A stretch of 64,000 nt of DNA, taken from contig CM042012.1 in the NCBI GenBank assembly GCA_023525715.1, positions 53,993,004-54,057,003 on the forward strand. Direction: 5' to 3'. Below the pieces are notes generated by a model. That model was not told the origin of the DNA. It made no database searches and worked only from the letters and a program-made list of their open reading frames with translations. The position numbers and the translations under genes were made by a program. Shown one piece after another: positions 32,454-47,679 of the stretch. Position 1 is the first letter of the stretch; every line of letters begins with the position of its first letter. Source of the stretch: Cichorium intybus (lineage: Eukaryota; Streptophyta; Magnoliopsida; Asterales; Asteraceae).

Positions 32454-33897
32454 TCATTTCCCACCCTTCTTAGCGGCTGCTTTCGTCACCTTTGCTCCAG
32501 TCGGATCCTTCTTCTCCACGCTCTTGATCACACCCACCGCCACCGTCTGCCTCATATCTCTCACCGCAAACCGCCCGAGTGGTGGATACTCGGAGAACGT
32601 CTCCACCACCATGGGTTTCGTCGGAATCATCTTGATCATACCAGCATCACCATTTTTAAGAAACTTGGGCTCCTTTTCAAGTTCCTTACCCGATCGCCTA
32701 TCAATCTTGGTCAAAATTTCAGCAAACTTGACCGCAATGTGTGAGGTGTGACAGTCGAGGACCGGAGCATAGCCGTTTCCGATCTGACCCGGGTGGTTCA
32801 TGATGATAACTTGGGACGTAAAGTTGGCAGCACCCTTGCATGGATCGTCTTTGGAGTTGGACGCCACGTACCCACGTTTCAGATCTTTAACAGAAACATT
32901 TTTCACGTTGAATCCGACATTGTCGCCGGGGAGGGCTTCCTGGAGAGCTTCGTGGTGCATCTCGACGGACTTGACTTCCGTCGTCAAACCAGATGGACCG
33001 AAAGTCACGACCATCGTTGGCTTGATGACGCCGGTTTCAACACGACCGACTGGAACAGTTCCGATGCCGCCAATCTTGTACACGTCCTGAAGTGGAAGGC
33101 GGAGGGGCTTGTCGGAAGGTCTCTTGGGTTCGTTAATGGCGTCAAGAGCATCGAGGAGGGTCGGACCTTTGTACCAGTCCAAGTTGTTGGACCTTTCGAT
33201 CATGTTGTCACCTTCGAAACCAGAGATCGGAACAAATGGGATCTTGTCAGGGTTGTATCCGACCTTCTTCAGATACGACGAGACCTCCTTCACAATTTCA
33301 TCGTATCTTGCCTTTGAGTACTTAGGGGTAGTTGCGTCCATCTAAAAAGAAGAGAAAAAAAGACCCAGTTATATTCAAAACGGAATTATGTATAGAAATC
33401 AAAGTGAAAAAAAGGTTAAAAATAAAAAAACTTACCTTGTTGCAGCAACAAATCATCTGTTTCACGCCAAGGGTGAAGGCAAGCAGCGCGTGTTCACGAG
33501 TCTGACCATCTTTAGAGATACCGGCTTCAAAGCCACCGGTGGTGGAGTCAATGATGAGGACGGCACAGTCGGCCTGAGAAGTTCCGGTGATCATGTTCTT
33601 GATGAAATCACGGTGGCCGGGAGCGTCTATGACGGTGCAGTAATACTTGGTGGTTTCAAATTTCCACAAAGCAATGTCGATTGTGATACCACGCTCACGC
33701 TCGGCCTTGAGCTTGTCGAGCACCCATGCATATTTGAACGACCGCTTGTTCATCTCAGCAGCTTCTTTCTCGAATTTCTCAATAACACGCTTGTCGATTC
33801 CTCCAAGCTTGTATATGAGATGCCCGGTGGTGGTTGACTTACCGGAGTCGACATGGCCGATCACAACAATATTGACATGAGTCTTTTCTTTACCCAT
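32454..33897 (-). CDS. EF1A: Translation elongation factor 1-alpha
   Basis: Two exons (33436-33897 and 32454-33341, GT-AG intron of 94 bp) give 449 residues, full length for plant EF1-alpha. GTPase motifs: GHVDSGKST (G1), DAPGHRDF (G3), and NKMD (G4), the last split exactly by the intron between NK and MD. Domains II and III are complete, ending in a Lys-rich tail. The protein brings aminoacyl-tRNA to the ribosome in the cytosol. A probable acceptor (CGCAG) 15 bases upstream of the start codon suggests the 5' UTR intron common in plant EF1-alpha genes. One position usually Gly in KPGMVV is Thr here. Nothing suggests a processed copy, since the coding intron is retained. Confidence 0.96.
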
Positions 33898-34288
33898 GAT
33901 GAAATCTTAAGTCTGCGTTCAACGAGACCACAAAATATAGTTATTACGATTGAGCAATAAACGAACTGCATGCAGGCTATAAAGACGCATAAACTCTTAC
34001 ATGCATATAGAAATAACATAATTAAAACCAACAGTTCGTCATTTGATCAAACATTTATGACAACTATATACACATAATCTTACATTTGGTAATGAATCAA
34101 TTATTAAAATAATTCTTCCAAACGGTTTTCAATCAATCAATCTTATTAATTATCATCGTAACAAAACCAATTTAATTATCTATATATAGAAAACACATTA
34201 GTCTCCTCTCAGCCCTACAAGTCGGGTATCCTTTTCTTATATTACCCAACTTTTTATTGGCCCCACAATTGGGACTTGGGAGCATATT
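33898..34288 (-). other. EF1-alpha upstream region, probable 5' UTR intron
   Basis: The acceptor-like ACGCAG at 33913-33918 and AT-rich sequence upstream fit a leader intron; its donor is not identified, and the assembly gap at 34289 limits the view. Confidence 0.4.
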
Positions 34289-34311
34289 NNNNNNNNNNNN
34301 NNNNNNNNNNN
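34289..34311. other. Assembly gap (23 Ns)
   Basis: Run of N directly before a CCACCA-rich tract; the gap sits where simple repeats would hinder assembly. Its true length is unknown. Confidence 1.
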
Positions 34312-34618
34312 ACCACCCACCGCCACCCCACCACCATCGTGCCACCGCCGCCATCTTCACTACCACCACCACCATCATCACCACCCACAATGACCACCGT
34401 CCCCGCCACCCGCCATAACCATCATCGCCACCACCCACCGCTACCTCCGCCGCCACCCACCACCCACCATAACCACCATTGCCACCACCAATACCTCTGC
34501 CGTCACCCACCACCACCGTCATCGCCACAACCACCGCTACTGCTGCCACCACCCACTACCACTGTAGTGGCGGCGGTGGTGGTAATTAGGGTGGTGGTGG
34601 TGGGTGGTGACGGTGTTG
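34312..34618. repeat. CCA/CCG-rich low-complexity tract turning into GGT/GGCGGT
   Basis: About 250 bp of CCACCA/CCGCCA variants, then a strand switch (CCACTGTAGTGG near 34558-34569) into GTGGTGGTGG, so the end can fold back. Long open frames here (Pro/His-rich or Val/Gly-rich) are composition artefacts. Confidence 0.85.
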
Positions 34619-34925
34619 GAGGACAAAACCGAACATTTTCAAAAAACTTAAGGACTTTTGTGCGCAATTAATTTCATGGTAAAAAAGTAAAAAATTACAA
34701 ACTTAATGACTATTGTCCGAAATTAATTTCATGGTAACCTGATAGGTTTCCATCACAGGTTTCAGGACAAAGATGGAAAAAAGTTTGCAATTTTTGGGCT
34801 TTAGTGGACAAAATCCATAGAAGGACAAAACCGAACATTTTCGAAAAACTTAAGGACTTTTATTACAAAATTATTCGATGAGGCATTCTCCAAAGTTGTA
34901 ATTTAAAGAAACCTTGGTGTTTGTA
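34619..34925. repeat. Direct repeat pair GGACAAAACCGAACATTTTC
   Basis: The segment beginning with this sequence followed by AACTTAAGGACTTTT occurs at about 34620 and 34822. Otherwise non-coding. Confidence 0.55.
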
Positions 34926-35223
34926 TCTATATACTTATGTTAAAAACTATGCCTCACATATCCAATTGTACTTACGCTTGTTTGTATAAAAGGATATTAC
35001 AAGTTGTATATTTTAAAATGTTTTGCTATAAATAAAGTATGTTTTTTTTCTAAGTGAAGACATCGAGACATATAGCAGAATTCACAGTATTGTAACGTGC
35101 ATTTCTGCTATGTGTCTGATACTTGAATGCCCAACGCCAATAACAACTGTCTTACAATATTTTTAGAATTTCCTAAAGAAACCTCCGTGGGACGTGCTTA
35201 GCACGTCCCTTACACTTACCTAG
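34926..35223 (+). mobile_element. Small non-autonomous Helitron
   Basis: Starts TCTATATACTTATGTTAAAA after an A, and ends with a perfect 10-bp stem with one-base loop (35189-35209, starting GGGACGTGCT) followed 11 bases later by CTAG before a T. This matches the 5'-TC, 3' hairpin plus CTRR, A/T target layout of Helitrons. At about 298 bp it codes nothing. Confidence 0.6.
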
Positions 35224-39100
<3,877 letters not shown>

Positions 39101-39107
39101 AATTACA

Positions 39108-39530
39108 AATAAAAAAACACTATATTTTTGCAATTTTTCTGGTTTAACCATCAATTTTTCATTTGTTCTAATAAAACCATTAATTTATGGAAATCATTTC
39201 AACCTGACCACTATGACTGAAGATGCCAGTAACAGTGGCTTCGATGAAACTTTTTACAAAATAGTAGTTTTTTCTGAATCTTAAAAATTGGTGGTTAATC
39301 CGAATTTTTTTGTAAAATATAATGTTTTTTTCGTAACTAGACCTAGATAATATTTACACTTAATTTATATAATTACAGAAAAAACACTATATTTCATTAC
39401 TTTTTCTACTTAAACCATCAAATTTTCATTTGTTCTAATAAACCACTAATTTTTACAAATATTTTAGTCTAACCATTATGACCGGAAGAACCGGTAATAA
39501 TGGCTTCAATGAAACTTTTTACCAAAAATT
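39108..39530. repeat. Diverged tandem duplication
   Basis: Segments at about 39110-39255 and 39383-39525 share AAACACTATATTT, CATTTGTTCTAATAAA, CCATTATGACCGG/CCACTATGACTG and GGCTTCnATGAAACTTTTTAC. Probably two copies of a repeat unit; no coding. Confidence 0.65.
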
Positions 39531-40511
39531 GGATAATGAATTCTTTTCAAAGGCCCTGATCATCTTTTTTGTAATTATACTATTAATTTGTATAGAATAT
39601 TTTATCCTTTTAGTTATTATATAGTAAATTATATAAAAATTGTTAAAATTGATAATGATTCAAGAAGGTTTCCACCGATGGCTTATCGAGTAAGGCTTGG
39701 GCTCTTTAGGAGAGGTCTTAAGTTAAAATATTGAGGTTTTCAACCAGGACCACAAGGGTATAATTCAGCGTTGTTTACAAATGCTAGGCTAGGCGTCTCC
39801 CAATCTTCAACAAAAGGTAAACCACCTCAAAGTAAGCTTGGTCTAAGCGGGAATACCCCTATAAACAAAATGATAAGAGGGTTTGAAGAAATTTCACTTA
39901 AACATAAATAATCGTAAATCTTTTATTTAATAGTTAACTTTATTTTGATGTTGTCTTGTTATATTGAACCATTGTTCTACATGTCATTTTATCTCAATTT
40001 ACATTTCCCACGTTACTTATCAGTTAGGTTTTACTAAATGTCATTTTCTATCGGCTAACCTTTAAGTTATCAGCTAGCTTTTTAGCTAGCAACTTGTTTT
40101 TTAGGTAGCAACTTGTTTTTAAGCTGGTCTGTCAAGCATATTCTTAATTTTACACTATATTAAGAAACTCTTAAAATGTCATTCATGATACTTATGACAA
40201 TAATATGCAAATGTAAACATGACCGTGTTATGGCATAAACGATAACAAAGTACATATCACAAAGATAAAAATCTAAATGGTCAACATATGGACATGTTTG
40301 CATTTGTATTTATCGAGACAAAAGTAAAAGGTAAAAATTAAATGTATGTCTTTGATCTATCATGATTTTAGTGTATACTTTTTTTAGTATGAGACTTGTA
40401 ATAGTTTTTGTTATTTGGATTTCCCATAAAAAATAAAGCCCCGTATTACATAGAGTTTCAACAATACGTGCAAACTTACAAGGTAAAAATTAATATATGT
40501 ATTTGGGAATA
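39531..40511. other. Intergenic, no gene recognised
   Basis: AT-rich, with one less AT-rich stretch around 39660-39840 (GGTTTCCACCGATGGCTTATCGAG) that might be a transposon relic. Short repeats of CTAGCAACTTGTTTTTnAG near 40085-40120. Confidence 0.4.
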
Positions 40512-40948
40512 TCTATACATACTAATAAACAAAGCACTTTAGTGTCACGTGGAATCCTTTTAAGGCATTTATTTGTCACATGGAACTCTAAGTTTAATTC
40601 AATTTAAATTCAAAATAAATCACAATAAATCAGGTTTATGATTTCCGGATAAATTCAAAAAACCCCTAAAAAAAGTTTTTAAATGTAATTATGTTTTTCA
40701 AAAATATATGATTTTGATAGTTAATTGTACAATTTTGGCGTATTCATTTATCCAATTATTATTTCCTCTAATAAAAAAGTAATAAAATCTTTATCTACTT
40801 AAGTCCGTAATTTGATGTTTATCACCCAAAAATATCTCAAATCTTTATTAATAAAAATAATTGCTTGAGTTTGCAAACCATTAAACTTTAATCATATCTA
40901 AACCCCAACCATTAAACTAAAAACAAAATTATTAAAACATAAAAGATA

Positions 40949-41204
40949 GAGTAAATTACACTTTTGGTCCTTGTGGTTGGACAAAACTAACAGATAGGTC
41001 CTAACTATCCATTTTCCACATTAAATGTCACTAAGGTTTGCGTAAATTACCAAATAGAGCCCTGGGCATATAAAAAAACTAAAATGCCATTTTTTATTTT
41101 TTTTTCTTTTTCTTAAAATTTGTTATTTATTTTATTAATAAAAAAAAAATAAAAAGCTAACTCACCCCACCCCCACCCCCACCCTCACCCTACCCCCACC
41201 CCAC

Positions 41205-41258
<54 letters not shown>

Positions 41259-42135
41259 TCCGGTCGCGATGAGTTTGTTACGATCCAAACAAAAAACCTG
41301 GAAGTATTATCACACTTGCTGGTGACAACAAAGGGGCATCGATGCATTTAGGTTCAGATCCAAACAAAAGAGAAGCACCCTTCAATATCCAACGAAGCTA
41401 TAAGCTTGATTCCGCCATTAACGGAGAAGGAACCTCCAATGATAGGAAATCGCAAAGAGACTCCAGATCCAGTGAAGATTAGGAAACGAAAGCAATCATT
41501 AATAGCAATATTCAAGGAATCAACAACTCTATCATGTTCAACAGCTCTGTTTTGATGATGCCGTCACATAGTATCCTCTAAATCCAATTTCTGTTTAAAT
41601 CGGCTTTAATGTTTCGGAACCTGTTCAGCCATTGAATATGCGGTAATCTTACATTCCCCTATCTGATGTCATGATATTTGCAGGTGTTTGTTTCAACAAG
41701 TGGGTTGAAGCCATTATAGAGGCTTGAAGGCTGTGAATGAATTTTTTCAAAGGCAGTGGTAATTTCGATCCAAACATGCCACTTTCAGATTTCTATAGAT
41801 CTGGTAACGGAAAGAATGAATCACCTCAGCAAAAACCAACCGATATTTCATACATGTAAGTTTTTTCCTTAAGTCAAATTCTCTTTTCTCGATACTAATA
41901 TTAATCGATCTTTTTGGGTTACAATGATTGCAGTCCAAACGATGAATTTGTTGAATTAGTATGGGAAAAGGGTCAAATTATGATGCAGGGTCAATGTAGT
42001 AAAGCTAGAAAGACGCCAGTTTCTAGTAATTTTCTTTTTCATACGCCAATTTTTGTAGCCATTTTTTCAGGGATGAATGAAGAAGTTGCAGGAACTGAGG
42101 TAGAAGATGATGATCTTGGTAGGCCTTGTTGGAAG

Positions 42136-42177
<42 letters not shown>

Positions 42178-42404
42178 TGGGGGTGGGGGTGGGTGCGGTA
42201 TTTTCTTTTTTTATTAATAAAATAAATAACAAATTTAAAGAAAAAGAAAAAAGAAATAAAAAGGGCATTTTAGTCTTTTTATATGCCCCAGGGCTCTATT
42301 TGGTAATTTACGCAAACCTTAGTGACCTTCAATGTGGAAAATGGATAGTTAGGACCTATCTGTTAGTTTTGTCCAATCATAGGGACCAAAAGTGTAATTT
42401 ACTC
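40949..42404. mobile_element. Pack-MULE carrying a PIF3-like gene fragment
   Basis: Terminal inverted repeats start GAGTAAATTACACTTTTGGT and run about 265 bp inward on each side, to the CT tract (41204-41254) and the matching GA tract (42138-42174). A perfect nine-base TSD TAAAAGATA flanks it (40940-40948, 42405-42413), the hallmark of Mutator-like elements. No transposase. The interior holds a captured plant gene segment with its intron. Confidence 0.9.
41737..42225 (+). pseudogene. Captured PIF3-like bHLH gene fragment with APB motif
   Basis: Exon 41737-41855 and exon from 41934 joined over a 78-bp GT-AG intron. The first encodes MPLSDFYRSGNGK; the second reads NDEFVELVWEKGQIMMQGQ, the active phytochrome B binding motif of PIF proteins (ELVWENGQI in PIF3), then KARKTP. 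The bHLH domain is absent. The frame continues into the GA tract of the right TIR and stops at 42225, giving a possible chimeric product of about 136 residues. PIFs are nuclear factors degraded after binding active phytochrome; a bare APB peptide could in principle bind phytochrome, but expression is unknown. Because the intron is kept, capture was at DNA level. Confidence 0.75.
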
Positions 42405-42986
42405 TAAAAGATATCCATTGATGGCTTATTTTTCTAATAAATTCATTAAAAAAGTTAACATATAATTGGATAATTATTCCATATGGTTTTTAAAATTTCT
42501 ACGAAAAGATAATATATTAATATAAATTTTATTAACCAACATCGATTTTGGGATCTTGAGATCGGTTTTAGATTGTGAAATTGTTGACTGGTCCAATTTT
42601 ATCTTCTCTATCCCTCTCGAATTGAAGTCGCATCCGTTCTCTGCCACAACCACCCCAAACTGCTACCTTGCTCCGCCACAATCCACACGATCCATCACCG
42701 AACAAGTTTATGATAATCTTATATTTTTTATTTTTACAGAATTGAGTTGTTCACATTTATAGCTAATGATTGATTAAGAAGAAAAATAATGTCGTGAGTG
42801 ATGCTTTTATATATTAATGATATCGATCGTTCAATCATACTTGATTTTACTAATTTGGTGAGTGACTTTATGTGTATTGTCGTCACTTTTGTTGATTCAA
42901 GAGTTAGTTTTTTCGTTTTTTTCTCACAAAAAGTGTTATAGATTTGAAATTTTAATATGGTATTAGAGACGTGTTGCTTGGTTCTT

Positions 42987-43378
42987 CTACTCTTGAACTG
43001 TAAAGAATAATACGTGCATTTATAATTTATCTTTATTGTGTTTGTTTTTGAGAGTGTATGATGGTGCACTCTCTGCTCTTAAGGCTCTATGAAATGAAGA
43101 ACCTTCATTTGAAGCTCCATCTTCTGCCTGAAAATCAAGTCGAGAACCCACCTTTCTTGCCATCACCTCCCTAAAATCAAGTCTCTACTCTTGAACTGTA
43201 AAGAATAATACGTGCATTCATAATTTATCTTCATTGTGTTTGTTTTTGAGAGTGTGTGATGGTGCACTCTCTGCTCTTAAGGCTCTATGAAATGAAGAAC
43301 CTTCATTAGAAGCTCCATCTTCTGCCTGAAAATCAAGTCGGGAGCCCACCTTTCTTGCCATCACCTCCCTAAAATTAA
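42987..43378. repeat. 198-bp tandem duplication in the Helitron
   Basis: Two adjacent units beginning TCTACTCTTGAACTGTAAAG at 42987 and 43185, about 96 percent alike by eye, so recent. No coding role seen. Confidence 0.85.
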
Positions 43379-43815
43379 CCAATGAAGGTGAGTCCCTAAT
43401 TAAGCCATATGTTATCTCCCACAACTGGTTTATGCTTCTCCAGTTTTAATTTATTCGGGAATTATAATATAGAGCAAGCTTTATCGATTCTTAATGGAAC
43501 TGAATTAGGGGACAAATATTAACCACAACAGGTAGTATTTTATTTTAACTTTTTAATGTTTGTGGTGGTCAAAGTTTGATATGTGCCAAGTGAAACAAAC
43601 CTATTGTGGATGTTACTTGAGACATTTTATGCTTTTTTTTCTTTTTTTTTAATTTATTGATATTATGTTTATGGATCTAACTGTGGTTGGGGATTGCTAG
43701 AGATCTTTGTTGAAAATGAATTTTATTGATATTCCATAAAAAGGTAAGAACATAAGGTGTAAACATTTCTATTAATTTTTTTAATCAAACCGTGTAACAC
43801 ACGGGTTTTAAACTA

Positions 43816-43927
<112 letters not shown>

Positions 43928-46435
43928 AAAATTATGGGTTTTATAAAGATATAAATGTAATTTGAAATTTTATAAGGATATAAACGTAATTATGAAAGTC
44001 TATAAGGATATAGACGAAAATTTATAAAACTTAGAAGGTAAAACGCTCATAATTTTAAGAGTTAATTACACCGGAGGTCCTTGTGGTTTTCCTTAGGTTT
44101 CATGATTGGTCCAAGTATTGAAAAATGAGCGTGGCTAGTCTGTGTGGTTTCTAAAACGAACACCGTATGTAACTCCCGTCACTAAGGGTATTTATAAAAC
44201 ACATTTTTGAAAAAGATAATTTCTCATCATTGTTTATAAATTCTCCCATGTGAAATTTAACTCTCAAAGCATTTCAAAAATAGTAATTTCGTTTTTAAAC
44301 ACCATTTTAAAACCTAATGGGCCTTCCTTTATAAATAAATCGTTTCAAAGTTTAAGCTGGGAAAAATCATACGGTCTCAATTTCAAAAACGACTTTGTTT
44401 ATAAAAGAGTGAGGTTGTTACAATCTAAATACTATTACACGATTTAAATGAAACAACACAAACTATGACCTTCTAAAATACCCAGATCCTTAAAAGCCAT
44501 GTTATATATTCAACCTGAGTACAATCAAAATAGGTTAGACAATGGTATGCCTAGTGAGCCCATTTAGAGTGGGTAGTGTAACCACCACACTTGGGACAAA
44601 CCCCCAAAAATAGTTGTTAAAATACTTATAAGATTTGAAAGAAATTCTCATTCCAAAAGTTTGTATCAAAACAATATTTCCTCATAAAATTCAAACCAAA
44701 AGTGGATAGTTATGAATGTAATGCAATGCAATATGCAACTATCCCAACCCATGTTCATCTCATAAAAGTCCAAACTCATCTCGATGACACATACCTAAGT
44801 TCTCATACGCACAAAGCATGCTATTCAATCCCCCGATAGGCCAGATCTAGAACTAGTGGCCATCAATCTATCCCCATGAACTACTAAACTATGCCGCCAC
44901 ATGGGGCACTGCCCAAAGAAAAGGAGAATACTACTGATGATCATCTATGATTTGGTGCTTATGGAAGGCTAGAATGACAAAATTTTCAAGCAGTACAAGA
45001 CTTCTCCTTCAAAACTTGTGGACAACATCAAGTCTATGGTGTTTTTTTGTGGATAAAACATACAAGTTTTAAAGGAGTGTCCAATTGGAGTGATTGGAGT
45101 TCATCTCCATTTGTTTAATCTTTTGTTAGTTGTTCACAAGAACTCTTGTACCCTCCTAGTGCCACGCCTAGTACCTTGCTAGCTGTGGGTGGTAGCTTTT
45201 TGGTTTAATATTATGGGAAAATGACTTAAAAAAGGTAACAATCTTTTGCTTTTGTTCATATTTGGGTAACTTCATTTTTTGTACATATATAACCAACGAA
45301 CTTCTTTTTAGTGTTCACATATCACCATTATGACCGGTTGGTGTAGGTAACATCCGATGTGGCGTACACGTAGGATTATGTAATGACACAAAAGAGTAAT
45401 GAATTATAGGTTTTGTTCACATTTGAGTAATTTTTTTTTTTGTACACAATTAGGTATTGAACTATTGATTTTGTTCACATTTGGGTAACAAACATTTGGT
45501 TTTGTTCACATATCACCATTTGGGTAATTTCGTATTTTGGTTTCATTTTTTTACCTCTAGTATTTATACTTTTAAGACATATTTTTACATTTTAGAAATA
45601 TAAATACGTTTCTAAAAATGTATTTTATACTTCTAAAAACATAAAACGTATTTATACTTAAAAACCTAAAATACATATTTATACTTCTTAAAAAGCGATT
45701 TAAAAAGGGTTGTGCTATAGCTATCCCCAACACACATTCATGGGGGTATACTTTGTAATTTTGTGTGTGTATGAGGGGTATGAATAGAACGAGCCTTTAA
45801 AAAATATAGTCAAGTGCAAACATTTGAAGAACAATATTATTATAATAATCAGCACCACCGGTTACAATGTGGATTAAACATACGTTGAGTTCATGTCCTC
45901 GGAGTGTTCGACAAAATGCCGAAGAGATTTTGTGTTAATTCTCTCGAACTTCCATTCATTCTATCTCCGGGAAAATCGAAAAGGTATACCATGAGGGCTC
46001 CTCTCCCTTTTATCGTTAAAGTATTCTTTTTGTCTAGAGAAAAGGGACGATGCTCTATGCCCAGGCAGGTAAGGTGAGGCGACAAGCAACATAAACAAAC
46101 ACAAACACAAACACAAACACGTAATTTTGGGGTTCTACTCACACAAACAATAAGTTTATGGATTTGGGTTCTGATTTTGGTGTAAGGATATTAAGGTTAC
46201 GACTTTGGTTTCAATTAGGTTGCTACTGTTTTGATATTGGGAATATTGGAGTTAGGTCTCGTTTTTGGGTTGTGTTTGGTTTCAGTTAGGTTTAGGTTTG
46301 TTGGTGTTACTGTCTCCTACATCATGGCTTCATCATCTCATGTTCTCAAATCAAAATATTGGCAATATATAGGTAATGCTTGAGTGATGATGAACAAGTA
46401 GTTTTGAATCTTGAGTACAAATCACAATATCTGAC
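43928..46435. other. Intergenic with repeat remnants
   Basis: GAGTTAATTACACCGGAGGTCC at about 44058 looks like a single MULE arm. 45205-45540 has repeated TTTTGTTCACATTTGGGTAA units and a start GGGAAAATGACTTAAAAAAG resembling the tips of the MITE at 12964. A hexamer run (ACAAAC)n lies near 46095-46118. The frame 45891-46142 (minus) is unassigned. No gene supported. Confidence 0.4.
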
Positions 46436-46779
46436 CAGGACCGTTCTAAACATATTTTGGGCCTAGGGCGAGAAGAAAAAAATGCGCCCCTCAAAGTTTG
46501 AGTCTTGGACTCGTGGTCGCCTGTCGCTCTATCCGTATGTGTCTCTATAGTCTGTTGGAGTCGAGCTGTTTAGAGAGTAGAGAGTCAGAGATATTTCAGA
46601 AAGGACTAGACACTCCATGAATCGTGATTGAGACTTGAGAGAAGAAAGAACGATTGAGACTGGACAATCAAAATTAATCTAAGAAGAAGAGCGATCTAGA
46701 GTGAAGTCTGAAGAATCGAGTCGAGAGAATAGAGAGATTTCGAAGGAGAAATAGCTTGAATGTCACTACTAGAAAACTG

Positions 46780-47345
46780 GGGGGTTAGCCACGCACATTT
46801 GCGTGGCTGTTGTGTGGCAAAAGCCGAATAGACACGCAATAGCCACGAAAACTGACCTGTGGAAGAACCCTTTGTGTCTAAATTGTAGTGACGCTTTAGC
46901 CACGCAAATTTGCCACGCAACTACCACGCACAGTTTACCACGCATTAGCCACGCCATTTTAACACACAATAGCCACGCGCATTATCCACGCCATAACCAC
47001 GTACAATTAGCCACGCAATTTCCACACACATTTAGCCACGCAATTTCCACAAAACATTAGCCACGCAATTGACACACAAATTTAGACACGCAATTAAAAC
47101 AAACATTTAGCCACGCAATTTCCACACACAGTTAGCCACGCAATTTCCACAAAAAATCAGCCACGCAATTGACACACAAATTTAGACACGCAATTACAAC
47201 AAACGTTTAGCCACGCAATTTCAACACATGATTAGCCACGCAATTTCCACAAAGAATTAGCCACGCAATTAACACACAAAGTTTAGCCACGCAATTTCCA
47301 CACAAAATTAGCCACGGAATTGCCACACAAAATTAGCCACGCAAT
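46780..47345. repeat. Left subterminal repeat array of the CACTA element
   Basis: TTAGCCACGCAATT followed by TCCACACA, GACACACA or ACAACAAAC variants at roughly 25-32-bp spacing; a larger unit of about 120 bp is also repeated. Such arrays are binding sites for the accessory transposase of CACTA elements. Confidence 0.85.
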
Positions 47346-47427
47346 TACAACGCATTACGTTTTTTTTTAAAATACCAGAATATTATTTTTAATTCCAATT
47401 TTTTTTTCATTAACCACATTTGACAAA

Positions 47428-47428
<1 letters not shown>

Positions 47429-47518
<90 letters not shown>
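47429..47518. repeat. (CA)n then (TA)n microsatellite
   Basis: About 25 bp CA and 65 bp TA between the subterminal array and the transposase-related exons. Confidence 0.95.
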
Positions 47519-47521
<3 letters not shown>

Positions 47522-47679
47522 AATATATATAAACAACGAAACTAATTAAAACACAACTAATCAAATATTACGATAAAGTTTGTTTAACATTCTAAAAAAG
47601 TCAAATAAGAATTACCACGAACCACGTCTAATTGTTTCAAAAACATTCTAAAACGTCAACTTGTTTAAAAAACATACAA

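Noticed and set aside
32524..33345. Plus-strand ORFs opposite EF1-alpha (up to 189 residues)
   Set aside because: Shadow frames of a strongly codon-biased gene on the other strand.
34172..34671. Pro/His/Thr-rich and Val/Gly-rich ORFs
   Set aside because: They cross the N gap and a CCA/GGT simple repeat; no domain or gene context.
46780..47345. Regularly spaced repeats suggesting a CRISPR-like array
   Set aside because: Spacing varies, the 'spacers' are themselves repeated, and the array is the subterminal region of a CACTA element in a plant genome.
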